Shown: positions 16,335-25,475, counted from the stretch's first letter. The stretch is 64,000 nucleotides of DNA from Ruminococcus sp. (GCA_017397925.1 JAFQHO010000052.1:48142-112141); one strand, 5' to 3'. Notes: generated by a model not told the origin, from the letters alone. Numbers and translations are program-made.

Positions 16335-17777
16335 TTATTTCTCAGAATTGACACAATAATCTTTTTTGTATCCGTGAGCGCCAAAGATCTGCCAACTGCC
16401 AGTTCCGAGACGTTGCATTATAGCCTGTCTTTCAACAGCGCATAATTTTGGATCACTGTCAACAGAAGTCATAAGAATAGGCGCATACTGGTTGTATTTT
16501 GCCTGTTCTGGAGTAAATCCACGAAGATTTATGAAAATATCCCCTGTAAAAGCAATATGATTTTTATAGTCGATGAGTACAATTTCGCCAAGAAGATGAC
16601 CGCCTTTTCCTTCATATACTTCGAATTCAAGATCGCCAAAGCTGAAAAAACCCGTTTGAACAAGAGGGATATCACTTTCGCTTCTTCCCTTGTGGAGAAC
16701 ATTTATTCTGTCGGGCGATGGGGGAGTGTAATCTGTCAGAATCTTGCATATGTTGATATATGGTTTATGGAGCTTGTTTTTTTCGCGAAAACCGTCTTTG
16801 CCCTCAAACTCAGCCTTCAAGCATTCAGCGCTTTTTTCGCTGGCAAGGATTTCATCAAAAATAGGGAGAAGTCCGCAGTGATCAAGGTCAGCGTGAGTAA
16901 TAAGAACTGTTTTTTTCATTGTATTGTAATAGGGGAGAACTCTTTTGAAAATCTTTTCCATTTCTGTTTTATAGCAGGCATATCCGCAGTCTACGAAAAG
17001 TATGTCCTCGCCGCTTTTTATAATAGCTGTATTGCTTCCACAGGGTGGTTCTATGAGTATAATTTCAGTTTTTTCAGTTATTTTGTGATTCGTAATTCGC
17101 GGCAGAAATGCATCACCTTTACTTGCAGCAAGGAGTTCTGCGAATCTTCCTATACTGTCAAATGTTCGATAGGGCGAAAGACCTTGCTCATCTAGAGTTT
17201 GCATTGCAAGATTTGTGTTAATAAGCAGTTTATCTCTTTGTTCATTAGAAAGTCCTGTATTACGTGCAATTTCTGACACAAAACTGTTGTAGAATATACT
17301 GTTGTCGTATATTTTTTCAGTGTGATTATAGTCTATTACACGAACTCGGCAAAGCTTTTCCGCACTTGCAAGGAAAGAATTTATTTTTTCAGCGTCATCA
17401 ACGAACAGTCCCATTTTAAAGAGCTGATAATCAGAGCCGTTTTCCTGTGAGCTTATATAGGATATATTGAAATCAAATTCATCAATAAGAGCGAGTATAT
17501 CGGTAACACTTCCCGGGACGTCCTTCAAGCGAAATTCAAGCAAAACGATACTTTTATCGTTTTTATCCGGCTGGATATATCCTATTTCTCTAAGGCGGAT
17601 ATCCGCCCTTTCAAGCTGTTCGGGCGTTCCCTCAGCGTCAATAAAAAGGGTATGAGAATCTATGGCTTTATTGTAGCTGACACGGGTTATATTAATGCCA
17701 AGTTCTGCAAAACATCGGCTTGCTTTGAGAAAAGCACCTATATGGTTTGGCATTGTTGTTATGTATGTTTTTTTCAT
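16335..17777 (-). CDS. Fusion of two ACT domains with a metallo-beta-lactamase-fold hydrolase
   Basis: A 480-residue protein. Residues about 1-70 and 75-150 are two ACT-type ligand-binding domains (MPNHIGAFLKASRCFAELGINI; LLEFRLKDVPGSVTDILALI). A linker helix region follows to about 215, then a metallo-beta-lactamase domain with metal-site motifs THADLDHCG, the GGHLLGEIVLID segment and FTGDI. ACT domains usually sense amino acids; MBL enzymes hydrolyse esters, thioesters or phosphodiesters. The fusion suggests an amino-acid-gated hydrolase, which is inference. It is monocistronic; an AAAGGAAAAG ribosome site precedes the start. Confidence 0.85.
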   Translation of the reverse strand: MKKTYITTMPNHIGAFLKASRCFAELGINITRVSYNKAIDSHTLFIDAEGTPEQLERADIRLREIGYIQPDKNDKSIVLLEFRLKDVPGSVTDILALIDEFDFNISYISSQENGSDYQLFKMGLFVDDAEKINSFLASAEKLCRVRVIDYNHTEKIYDNSIFYNSFVSEIARNTGLSNEQRDKLLINTNLAMQTLDEQGLSPYRTFDSIGRFAELLAASKGDAFLPRITNHKITEKTEIILIEPPCGSNTAIIKSGEDILFVDCGYACYKTEMEKIFKRVLPYYNTMKKTVLITHADLDHCGLLPIFDEILASEKSAECLKAEFEGKDGFREKNKLHKPYINICKILTDYTPPSPDRINVLHKGRSESDIPLVQTGFFSFGDLEFEVYEGKGGHLLGEIVLIDYKNHIAFTGDIFINLRGFTPEQAKYNQYAPILMTSVDSDPKLCAVERQAIMQRLGTGSWQIFGAHGYKKDYCVNSEK

Positions 17778-17975
17778 ATGCTTTTCCTTTCTGTTTTTTT
17801 ACATTGTGAGTGAAGTTTTTAGAAGTCCCCTTATATTATATATTATCTGATTTAGAAAGTCAATAAAGATATATATTTACAGTTGAATTAATTTTTTATT
17901 ACATTTTTAGTTTTATGTAGAATTTTTTCTCGTATTGTGTTATAATTAATTTACTAATAAAGAAGGAGTGTTCTT

Positions 17976-19130
17976 ATGAGGAAAAAAACTATTATATGTT
18001 TTCTCACATTAGCAGTCATTTTGTTTGGTATACCTTTTAGTATCTATCGTCTATTTTTTTACTACCCTGATATTTCAATAAGGGTTGAAGACTTATATAA
18101 TAAAAATCGTGTCGTGCAGGTTGATAATGAATATTTTACATTGACAAATGGAAATATCTGCAATGTTTCCGAGAAAAAAATTATTTATTCTACGACAGAT
18201 AAAAATGCATTTATTAAATCTCAATGCGATTTGTTATGGATATATGATAACGATAGCAAAGAAAATTTAAAAGCATTTGATTCAGCGGGAAACATTGTTA
18301 AAAGTTACTCTGTGTACTATAAGATTACAGATTTTTTCATTTCGGGAGATATGATATTTTGTACCGCCAAAGATCCAAACAGAATAAAACTGTATAAAAT
18401 TTCAGATGATGATACATTAAAATTAATTCCGATTAAATATACACTTGTATATGAAGATAGTAATTCATATTTAAAGCTTTATAAGTATAATTGTGAATAT
18501 GGTGAATGTCTGCAAATTAATAATGATACCTATTACGCTTATGATAACAATTATATTAATATTATAAGCTCTGAAACAACAAATGTTGACTTACTATGTG
18601 TTGAAAAGGATGGATTGGTATATACTGATGACCAGTATCATATGAGGCGTTATTCGGTATTTTCTTATTTGAATAAAACAAAAATGGAAAATGCTATTAA
18701 AATGAATAACACGGTTGATAGTTTTTTCCTGAACAAATTGTTTTATACTGATAATGATATTGTAATTTCTGTAGCTCAGAATACAACAATAAGGAGTATT
18801 AGTAGACACCCTCCGGTGAATTTAACAGATGAAATGGAACACCATTACAATGACGTACTTTTTATATTTAATAAGGATGATTTTTCCTCGCCTATTGAAT
18901 ATAATACAAGAACTTTTGAGCGTATCATATACGCTGATAATGAAAAAGCAATTACATATTACAATGGAAAATATATAACCTATTCTCTTGAAAACTGGAA
19001 GAAAATTAACAAGCAAAATGCTGATGAAATAAAAGAAGGAGCTTCATATACCTTTGATGTGTGTGGAGAATACATCTTTGTCTTTGATGAAAACACGGAA
19101 GAAATGATAAATAAAATAACTATAGAATAA
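17976..19130 (+). CDS. Membrane-anchored extracytoplasmic protein, unknown
   Basis: 384 residues with a single N-terminal hydrophobic segment (about 4-28) after a RKK start, then an extracytoplasmic domain rich in short alternating strands (EYFTLTNGNICNVSEKK, ITDFFISGDMIFCTAKD, IFVFDENTEE). The repeating 'value read-out' strands look like a beta-propeller, but I cannot assign a family. AAGGAG precedes the start. Codon use is AT-richer than the neighbours. It ends 3 bases before the first copy of the duplicated candidate ECF promoter. Confidence 0.7.
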   Translation: MRKKTIICFLTLAVILFGIPFSIYRLFFYYPDISIRVEDLYNKNRVVQVDNEYFTLTNGNICNVSEKKIIYSTTDKNAFIKSQCDLLWIYDNDSKENLKAFDSAGNIVKSYSVYYKITDFFISGDMIFCTAKDPNRIKLYKISDDDTLKLIPIKYTLVYEDSNSYLKLYKYNCEYGECLQINNDTYYAYDNNYINIISSETTNVDLLCVEKDGLVYTDDQYHMRRYSVFSYLNKTKMENAIKMNNTVDSFFLNKLFYTDNDIVISVAQNTTIRSISRHPPVNLTDEMEHHYNDVLFIFNKDDFSSPIEYNTRTFERIIYADNEKAITYYNGKYITYSLENWKKINKQNADEIKEGASYTFDVCGEYIFVFDENTEEMINKITIE

Positions 19131-19132
19131 AT

Positions 19133-19162
19133 TGCAACTTATTGCTGTTCTGCGGTGTATTA
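19133..19162 (+). promoter_or_regulatory. ECF-type promoter element, copy 1
   Basis: TGCAACTT, exactly 13 bases, GGTGTATTA. The same block, with identical spacing, recurs exactly 100 bases downstream next to the ECF sigma gene. It does not look like a sigma-A promoter. Confidence 0.55.
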
Positions 19163-19232
19163 CTTATAGAGGAAAATATCACATATAAAAATGTTATGAA
19201 ATTGACGGATTTAAAAATATTTTCAAAATCAA

Positions 19233-19262
19233 TGCAACTTTTAAGCACTTTATGGTGTATTA
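19233..19262 (+). promoter_or_regulatory. ECF-type promoter element, copy 2 (probable autoregulation)
   Basis: TGCAACTT, 13 bases, GGTGTATTA, ending 24 bases before the ECF sigma start. An AAC-containing -35 and a GT-containing -10 at this spacing fit ECF sigma recognition, so autoregulation is likely. Confidence 0.6.
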
Positions 19263-19286
19263 CTAATGAAAGGGGGAGGTAAGAAA

Positions 19287-19787
19287 ATGACGGAAGTTGA
19301 AACAAAACAGTTGTTTGAAAAGGCAGTAGAAGAATATTCGGATATGATAACAGGATTGTGCCTGGTTCGCCTCGGAAACCGACACGATGCCGAGGACTGT
19401 TATCAGAATATATTCTTAAAGCTGTTCAAAAATAAGGAAATGCTGAAAGAGGAGCCTGAATATCTCAAATCGTGGCTTATAAGAGTAGCCATAAACGAGT
19501 GCAAAAACAGATTCCGTTTTCTCAGCCGTCATAAGACAGAGCCTCTTACTTTCGCTGACGATTGCAGTATCGAAATGGAGGACAGAACTATTCTTGACAC
19601 CGTAATGACATTACCCGAAAAATACAGAGAGGTCATATATCTCTTTTATTATGCAGGTTATTCCGTTCTTGAGCTTGCAACTATTCTCGACAGCAAGGAG
19701 AATACTATTAAAAGCAGGCTTAAACGAGGACGGGAAATGCTGAAAGAATTACTGACCGACAAAATCGAAGAGGAGGTCATTATATGA
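19287..19787 (+). CDS. ECF-type RNA polymerase sigma factor
   Basis: A 166-residue sigma-70-family factor of the extracytoplasmic-function class. Region 2 contains RLGNRHDAEDCYQNIFLKLF and the SWLIRVAINECKNRFR -10-binding helix. Region 4 contains LPEKYREVIYLFYYAGYSVLELA and the recognition helix ENTIKSRLKRGREML. I choose the ATG at 19287, preceded by GGGGGAGG; an in-frame ATG at 19266 lacks a ribosome site and overlaps the promoter. Its stop overlaps the next gene's start by 4 bases, the usual sigma/anti-sigma arrangement. Confidence 0.92.
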   Translation: MTEVETKQLFEKAVEEYSDMITGLCLVRLGNRHDAEDCYQNIFLKLFKNKEMLKEEPEYLKSWLIRVAINECKNRFRFLSRHKTEPLTFADDCSIEMEDRTILDTVMTLPEKYREVIYLFYYAGYSVLELATILDSKENTIKSRLKRGREMLKELLTDKIEEEVII

Positions 19788-20914
19788 AACGACTTGAAAA
19801 AGCATTTGACAGTATAAAAACCCCCGAAAGCTGGAAAGAAAATCTATATAAAGCCGCATACGCAGAGGAAAAAATCACTGTAAAAAAGCGTATGAGAATG
19901 CCGATAAAACGTGCTATTACCGTTTCAATCGCCGCGGCTACAATATGCCTTGCAAGCGCGTTGACAGTAGGTGCGATTACAGGAATGTTCAATATATCCG
20001 ATATATTTCGCATTGGATTTTCTGATGAGGTATCCGCCGATAAGTATGTCAGAGGACAATATCAGCCCCTTAATGTGAAATGCGAGAATGAAAAATTTTC
20101 CTTTGAGGCATTAGCGTTTATGGGAGATGTTGATGAAACCTATACACTTTTAGTTGCAAGACCAAAGACAGATAAAGTGTTTGACAATATGGCGATTCAA
20201 GTGGGTGTTCTTGAAAATACATTTGATGACTTTGATGGATTTGCAACATCATATATACTCAACGGAATTCCCGAAACCGATGAATCAGGAAATACTGTGT
20301 ATTTCTTCAATGTAAGAAATCTCCCATGCTGCGCATTATCTTTAGATAATAGTGATAGCCTTGTTGTAAGAATTTATAAAATAATTTGCTATAACAACGG
20401 ATGTCCTGGTTATGACGAAGTTAATCTTAAAATGGAATTTGTTCCCGATGTTACAGTACTTTCACCCATTGAGTCTGTTGACCATATGGAGAAAGTCAGC
20501 ATAAACGGAAATGAATGTATTGTTCAAAGCACCCATATATCAGATTATCAGGCAAGTATTTATATAACATATGAAATCCCTGAAAAGATAGATGTTAACT
20601 CCTTTAATAAAAGAAGAGGTGACAGATATATAAGAGATATTTTCGATTTGAAATCAGAAAATGCATATCTGCCTGTTGCAGAGGAATGTCCTGTTAAGCT
20701 TGTGGTTGATGGTGAGATTATTGACTTTAATGAACTTAATGAAGAAATAGAGCATTATCCTATTGATCATATTGCGAATATATACGAGGAAGAAGGTGTT
20801 GTTTCATTGTCGATTGCACTCAACTATGAGCCATTCACATTTTCAGAAGCAGAATCTGTAGCCTTTGAGATTGAGACAACAAGCGGCGAAACAAAGATTA
20901 TCAAAATCAAATAA
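19784..20914 (+). CDS. Probable membrane anti-sigma factor
   Basis: A 376-residue protein: a ~45-residue cytoplasmic N terminus (MKRLEKAFDSIKTPESWKEN), one membrane segment (about 46-68, AITVSIAAATICLASALTVGAI) and a ~300-residue extracytoplasmic beta-rich domain. This is the DUF4179-like anti-sigma layout. The 4-base overlap (ATGA) with the ECF sigma gene shows translational coupling. The expected role is to hold the sigma factor at the membrane until an envelope signal releases it. The signal is unknown. Confidence 0.8.
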   Translation: MKRLEKAFDSIKTPESWKENLYKAAYAEEKITVKKRMRMPIKRAITVSIAAATICLASALTVGAITGMFNISDIFRIGFSDEVSADKYVRGQYQPLNVKCENEKFSFEALAFMGDVDETYTLLVARPKTDKVFDNMAIQVGVLENTFDDFDGFATSYILNGIPETDESGNTVYFFNVRNLPCCALSLDNSDSLVVRIYKIICYNNGCPGYDEVNLKMEFVPDVTVLSPIESVDHMEKVSINGNECIVQSTHISDYQASIYITYEIPEKIDVNSFNKRRGDRYIRDIFDLKSENAYLPVAEECPVKLVVDGEIIDFNELNEEIEHYPIDHIANIYEEEGVVSLSIALNYEPFTFSEAESVAFEIETTSGETKIIKIK

Positions 20915-20922
20915 CAGCTTTC

Positions 20923-20960
20923 AAAAATCCCGCTTTGCTTATGCCAAGTGGGATTTTTTA
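20923..20960 (+). terminator. Terminator of sigma/anti-sigma operon
   Basis: 13-bp stem AAAAATCCCGCTT/AAGTGGGATTTTT (one wobble) with a 10-base loop and T-run. Confidence 0.8.
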
Positions 20961-20992
20961 TCACATTTGACATAATTTTCATAAAATATACA

Positions 20993-21021
20993 TTGAATTA
21001 ATACAGAAACTGTGATATAAT
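20993..21021 (+). promoter_or_regulatory. Promoter of VanZ-like gene
   Basis: TTGAAT at 20993-20998, 17-base spacer ending TGTGA, TATAAT at 21016-21021. Confidence 0.65.
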
Positions 21022-21057
21022 AGTAAACAACATAACCCCTGTTTCAATGGAGAGACT

Positions 21058-21516
21058 ATGAAAAAAGACAGAAATTATTTGGATATCATAATTGAAAATC
21101 GTCGCATTATTCTTGTATGTATGGCGATAGTATACCTTTTCATCGTGCTTGATATAACTCTTATCGACCGCACAGTTGGAGTAAGAAGGCATATGCTTGA
21201 ACCTATGTGGGAAGTACGCCAGATGCTAAGGAGCAGGCAGTATACCTACTGGGGATGGCAGATAGTGGGTAACTGCGTTATGCTTCTGCCTTTGGGAATA
21301 TTTCTGCCTGCGCTATCTATGAGGTTTCGCTCAATACAGAGGACAACAGCGGCAGGTTTTCTGTTTTCCCTGTTTATTGAGCTGACACAATATATCACAG
21401 GCAGGGGATTATGCGAGCTTGATGATATAATCCATAATACATTCGGTGCAGCTGTGGGCGTTATAATATATATAATTGTAAGCAGGCTTGCTGCTGAAAA
21501 GGAATTTGAATATTAG
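21058..21516 (+). CDS. VanZ-family membrane protein
   Basis: A 152-residue protein with four hydrophobic segments (about 18-34, 70-88, 92-110, 125-145). Typical VanZ landmarks are present: YLFIVLDITLIDR, GNCVMLLPLGIFLP, FSLFIELTQYITGRG and DDIIHNTFGAAVG. VanZ relatives are common in Firmicutes; only a few are linked to teicoplanin resistance, and no other van gene is nearby, so this is a generic envelope protein. GGAGAG precedes the start. Confidence 0.88.
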   Translation: MKKDRNYLDIIIENRRIILVCMAIVYLFIVLDITLIDRTVGVRRHMLEPMWEVRQMLRSRQYTYWGWQIVGNCVMLLPLGIFLPALSMRFRSIQRTTAAGFLFSLFIELTQYITGRGLCELDDIIHNTFGAAVGVIIYIIVSRLAAEKEFEY

Positions 21517-21613
21517 TACTATTATTTTTGTCCCTTTGTATATATAACGTTTCAGAACCCCAAAAGGTCACGTGTTTTTTGATTTTTTTTATATTTAACG
21601 TAAAGTTTGTTAA

Positions 21614-21650
21614 AAAGGCACTATTCTAACTCGAATAGTGCCTTTGTTTT
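21614..21650. terminator. Bidirectional terminator
   Basis: Perfect 13-bp stem AAAGGCACTATTC/GAATAGTGCCTTT, 6-base loop, with T- or A-rich flanks on both sides, between the convergent VanZ-like and esterase genes. Confidence 0.85.
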
Positions 21651-21655
21651 TAGTA

Positions 21656-23542
21656 TTATTCAATAAGTCCGATACCCCAGATAGTGAAGCTGCCACTTCC
21701 GGAGATTGATACATCAAGCTCTCCTGAGGTTTCTTGATAGTAACCGAGTTCCGCATCAGGTCCGCCCCAGCAGTACTGTTTGTTACCGCTTATCTTTGTG
21801 GTTTTGCCGTTGACTGTTACATCAATGCTGCCCATACCTGAGCTGTTAGCCTTGAATACAACGATGAAGCCCTTGCCATTTGCTTTGAACTTCATAGGAC
21901 TTCCGCCATTAAGAGTATAGGAGTAGGGGAGGGCATTGCCGCCATAGCCGCTGCCTGCCGTCCAGGAGCCTGCATTGAAGCCTGTAAGGTTCTTTGGGTC
22001 AACGTTCTTACAAGTCTGATACTCTGTGCCGTATGCAGCTGTAGAGGGGACAGTGTAGGATTCAGAACGATTTTCGGTCTTCATCGCTTTGCGGAAGTAA
22101 TATCCAAGACAATCTGCAATAAGCTGTCCACCTTTATCGTGAGGATGATATTCATCGGAGAAGTAATCTCCGGTTGAGAGTAATCCGCTGTTGAATGCCT
22201 TTGTAAGGGCATTATCCATACTGATAATCGGTATATCAAGATTCTTACCTACTGCAACCATTTGCTCCTGACTGGAAAATCCGCCCTTTGAACGGTTGAT
22301 AAGTGCAATTACTGCAGGTTCATTTGGTAAATCCAAGAATTTTTTGATAACGCTTTCAAAGCACTTCTTGTACATAATATCGCCGTGGTCGTTTACAGAA
22401 AATTCAATAAATATAATATCGGGATTTTTCTCAACGACATTACTTTCACTTCGAACAAGACCTACAACGGAGGAAGTTCCTGAAAGTCCAGCGTTTACTT
22501 CGGTAAATCCGCCTGTAGCAAATGTGGATTTTACGTAGTTTGAGAAAGGTGTCGTGTATTTCTTGCCCTCAGTAATAGAGCCGCCAAGATATGCCATTGT
22601 GAGTTTTTCACCGTTCTCAGCTGCTTCAAGCTTCTTTGTAAGACGATATGTATTTCCCATACTATAAATTGAGCTTTCGTAGAAGTCGATCCACTGTGCA
22701 GTAGCAGTTTCGGAATAATCATCCCACTTGTTATCAGGCTTTGGAGGCTCGTTAAATGTGAATTCTGTTATTTTTCCGAAGAGATATTGTTCAAGCTGTA
22801 CTGCGTCGGCAATTTCAATTGTGCCGTTTTTGTCAATATCGGAAGCCTTTGTAAAATTTTTATTGTCAAGTCCTGTTGTAACTGCTTTACGCATAAGAAT
22901 CATATCAAATACATCAATTATTCCGTCACAGTTTACATCTCCGGGAGTAAATACAAGGGGCTTTGCTCCGTCGATTTCTGTACCTGTGGGAGCGGCAATA
23001 GCCTCGTCTATATAAAAGCTTGTATCAGTGTCAATAGTTTCAACGTAAATTATAAGATCAGATGCACCTTCCGGAATTGTATAGGATGGATTTGCAAGCT
23101 GTACCCACTGTTCCGCACTTACCTTAGCGGTGGCAATAGCGTCATATGCTGTTGTACCCTCAGAATTGGTATATTGCAGTGTGAGCTTGAATTCTTCGGT
23201 GGATGCACCTCTTTCATACATCGCATTCACGCTGAAGCTGTATGATTCTCCTGCTTTGAATACAGTAGAGTCAAGCTCTTTATAAGTTCCGTTCCAGGAT
23301 GCAGTTCTGCCGCTGCAATACAAAGATGATCTCCCTGCATAAGCGGCAAGCAGACTTTTTTCGACGGTGGCAGCACCTCTGCCTGTCCAGCCATTTACAT
23401 CAGCTTCAAAGGAATCGTTGAAATAGTAGTCATTTTCTGCAGCAGAAATGTTAAGGGGATTTGTTGTCATAATTGGAACAGAAATTGCCATAGTAAGTGA
23501 TAATGCAGTTCCGATTCTTGTGAGTTTATTTCTCAGATGCAT
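21656..23542 (-). CDS. Cellulosomal SGNH/GDSL esterase with CBM and internal dockerin
   Basis: A 628-residue secreted protein. It has a signal peptide (1-35), a beta-sandwich carbohydrate-binding module (about 40-190; FEADVNGWTGRGAATV, CBM4/9/22-like), a type I dockerin (about 200-258; GDVNCDGIIDVFDMILM and DIDKNGTIEIADAVQLEQYL), then an SGNH-hydrolase domain (about 312-500). The catalytic Ser322 is in LGGSITEG, followed by GLSGTSS, FSVND and the DEYHPHD Asp/His motif. A C-terminal sandwich (about 520-628) follows. It is probably a deacetylating carbohydrate esterase acting on hemicellulose within a cellulosome. AGGAGG precedes the start. The dockerin lies between the CBM and the enzyme, not at an end. 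Confidence 0.9.
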   Translation of the reverse strand: MHLRNKLTRIGTALSLTMAISVPIMTTNPLNISAAENDYYFNDSFEADVNGWTGRGAATVEKSLLAAYAGRSSLYCSGRTASWNGTYKELDSTVFKAGESYSFSVNAMYERGASTEEFKLTLQYTNSEGTTAYDAIATAKVSAEQWVQLANPSYTIPEGASDLIIYVETIDTDTSFYIDEAIAAPTGTEIDGAKPLVFTPGDVNCDGIIDVFDMILMRKAVTTGLDNKNFTKASDIDKNGTIEIADAVQLEQYLFGKITEFTFNEPPKPDNKWDDYSETATAQWIDFYESSIYSMGNTYRLTKKLEAAENGEKLTMAYLGGSITEGKKYTTPFSNYVKSTFATGGFTEVNAGLSGTSSVVGLVRSESNVVEKNPDIIFIEFSVNDHGDIMYKKCFESVIKKFLDLPNEPAVIALINRSKGGFSSQEQMVAVGKNLDIPIISMDNALTKAFNSGLLSTGDYFSDEYHPHDKGGQLIADCLGYYFRKAMKTENRSESYTVPSTAAYGTEYQTCKNVDPKNLTGFNAGSWTAGSGYGGNALPYSYTLNGGSPMKFKANGKGFIVVFKANSSGMGSIDVTVNGKTTKISGNKQYCWGGPDAELGYYQETSGELDVSISGSGSFTIWGIGLIE

Positions 23543-23873
23543 ATTTTTCCTCCTAAAATTTTATTATACAATAACTGAAATAAATTGAATAAACATGATA
23601 TTTCAGTTAAATTGTATTAATTACGATTATACTATATATTAAATATACTATAATTTTTAATATTTGTAAATAAATCGAAATCAAAACAGCAATATATGAA
23701 TAAAACACAGCAATATTCGGTCAGTTATACTGTTGTTTGAAATTTAGTAACTTAAATATTAATTTTATAAATAAGAAAATAGATTGTAGTTTATTAGATT
23801 CCAATATAAACCTTGACAAATACACAAAAATAATGTATAATTTATATATAGAACATCATAGGGGGGTGTTGAT
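23543..23873. other. Divergent intergenic region
   Basis: AT-rich gap between the esterase (minus) and the GGDEF gene (plus). It contains a perfect 10-bp inverted repeat AACTGAAATA/TATTTCAGTT (23573-23582 with 23599-23608) just upstream of the esterase, and a consensus plus-strand promoter at 23813-23841. I see no coding potential. Confidence 0.6.
23813..23841 (+). promoter_or_regulatory. Promoter of GGDEF gene
   Basis: TTGACA at 23813-23818, 17-base spacer, TATAAT at 23836-23841. Confidence 0.8.
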
Positions 23874-25208
23874 ATGAAAAAAATCTGGAATTTTTTCAAC
23901 ACATTAAATGAATTCGTTTATATATGCGATTTAGAAACAGACGAGCTTATCTATATGAACGATAAAACGCTTAAGACATATGGTCTTAAATCCCGCGAGG
24001 AAATGCAGGGAAAGAAATGCTATGAGATACTGCACAATAATTCTGCACGCTGTAAGAATTGTATTAATGACAGACTTAAAAAAGGCGTTTTTGTCGAGAG
24101 TAAGGAGTTTAATCCGCGTATAAAAAAATATCTGCTTACTAAGGATACTATTGTTGAGTACAATGACAAGCTTTATCGCCTTAATATTTCAATTGATGTA
24201 AGCGAACAGGAAGAATACAACCAGACTGTTAGAAAATACGAAAATCTCGAAGCAACTATAAATGAAGCAATTCGTACAGCTATGCAGGCGCATAATCCTG
24301 ATAAGGCAATTAATATTGTTCTTGAATACTTTGGAAAAACTCTTGAAGGTGAAAGAACATATGTATTTGAAAAAAACGAGGATAATTGCGATGACAATAC
24401 ATACGAATGGGTCGCAAAAGGTGTAACTCCATCAATTAATTTGCTGCAGAATGTGCCTCCTGAGGTCTGTCAGAATTGGTATAACTCTTTTGAAGAAGGA
24501 AATCCAATTGTTATAGAGGATATAGAGAATATCAAAGATATTAATTATCAACAGTATGAAACCTTGAAAATGCAAAAGATAAACTCTATTGTTGTTGTCC
24601 CTTTGATACATGAGGAGAAAGTAATAGGATTTTACGGTATTGATAATCCTCCTATCCACAATATGAAATATGTGGAGAATATGCTGAAAATTACCGGATA
24701 TTTCATTGTATCTCAAATTCAGGCACGCAATCTTTTACGCGAGCTTCACGATATGAGCTATCGTGACCAGCTTACCAAAATTGGCAATAGACACGCTATG
24801 AGAAAGTACGTCAAGCATATGAATAAATCCAGAAGTATCGGCGTTGTTTACTGTGATATTACAGGACTTAAACGCGTTAACGATAATGAAGGACATGCTG
24901 CGGGCGATGCTCTTATTAAAAAATGCAGTAGTTTTTTTAATGATTTTTACAAAGATTACGGCGTGTTCCGTATTGGCGGCGATGAACTTCTTGCTTTATG
25001 TTCTTGCATTAGTAAAGATGAGTTTGAAGCTCGTGAAAATCGTTTTAAAGAAGCCATTGATAGAGAGAAGATACCTCTTGCAGTTGGATTTTCGTGGAAA
25101 AAATCAAGTGACGAGGATGTTGGAGATATACTGCATGAAGCCGAAATGGCAATGTATAAGGATAAAGCAGATTTTTACAGAAAGTCCGGAATTGAGAGAA
25201 GAAGGTAA
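23874..25208 (+). CDS. PAS-GAF-GGDEF protein (probable diguanylate cyclase)
   Basis: 444 residues: a PAS domain (about 8-115) with a cysteine cluster GKKCYEI...CKNCIN, a GAF-like domain (about 130-285; IVVVPLIHEEKVIGFYGIDNP), then a GGDEF domain (about 290-440) with YRDQLTKIGNRHAM and active-site loop RIGGDELL (368-372). The last residue is Leu, not Phe, a tolerated variation in many cyclases. I see no RxxD inhibitory site before the loop. No membrane segment, so it is cytoplasmic. It should make cyclic di-GMP in response to a redox, metal or small-ligand cue. Start follows a GGGGGGTG site. Confidence 0.85.
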   Translation: MKKIWNFFNTLNEFVYICDLETDELIYMNDKTLKTYGLKSREEMQGKKCYEILHNNSARCKNCINDRLKKGVFVESKEFNPRIKKYLLTKDTIVEYNDKLYRLNISIDVSEQEEYNQTVRKYENLEATINEAIRTAMQAHNPDKAINIVLEYFGKTLEGERTYVFEKNEDNCDDNTYEWVAKGVTPSINLLQNVPPEVCQNWYNSFEEGNPIVIEDIENIKDINYQQYETLKMQKINSIVVVPLIHEEKVIGFYGIDNPPIHNMKYVENMLKITGYFIVSQIQARNLLRELHDMSYRDQLTKIGNRHAMRKYVKHMNKSRSIGVVYCDITGLKRVNDNEGHAAGDALIKKCSSFFNDFYKDYGVFRIGGDELLALCSCISKDEFEARENRFKEAIDREKIPLAVGFSWKKSSDEDVGDILHEAEMAMYKDKADFYRKSGIERRR

Positions 25209-25251
25209 TTTTTACTTGTGTAAAAAATATATCCTTTTTCTCAAAAATATA

Positions 25252-25286
25252 AAAAACGTCCGTGGTTTATCTACGGACGTTTTTGT
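25252..25286 (+). terminator. Terminator of GGDEF gene
   Basis: Long stem around AAAAACGTCCGT/ACGGACGTTTTT with a T-run. Confidence 0.8.
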
Positions 25287-25475
25287 AAATTAACTTTAAT
25301 AAACATACTCTCGCAGCTCCTTAAATGATTTTCACTGAATGTTTTTGCTGAAGGCAACGTAACAAAAGTTAAACTTATAAAGCGAATAATGTATGGACGG
25401 AAAATTTTTCTCTACTTAAAGCAGGGTATTGTTGCATAAGCTTTTACGCAAAAGAGTATTGTATATATAAAATTA

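Noticed and set aside
21058-21516. VanZ as a glycopeptide-resistance gene
   Set aside because: No vanHAX or vanRS genes are nearby and VanZ-like proteins are common housekeeping membrane proteins.
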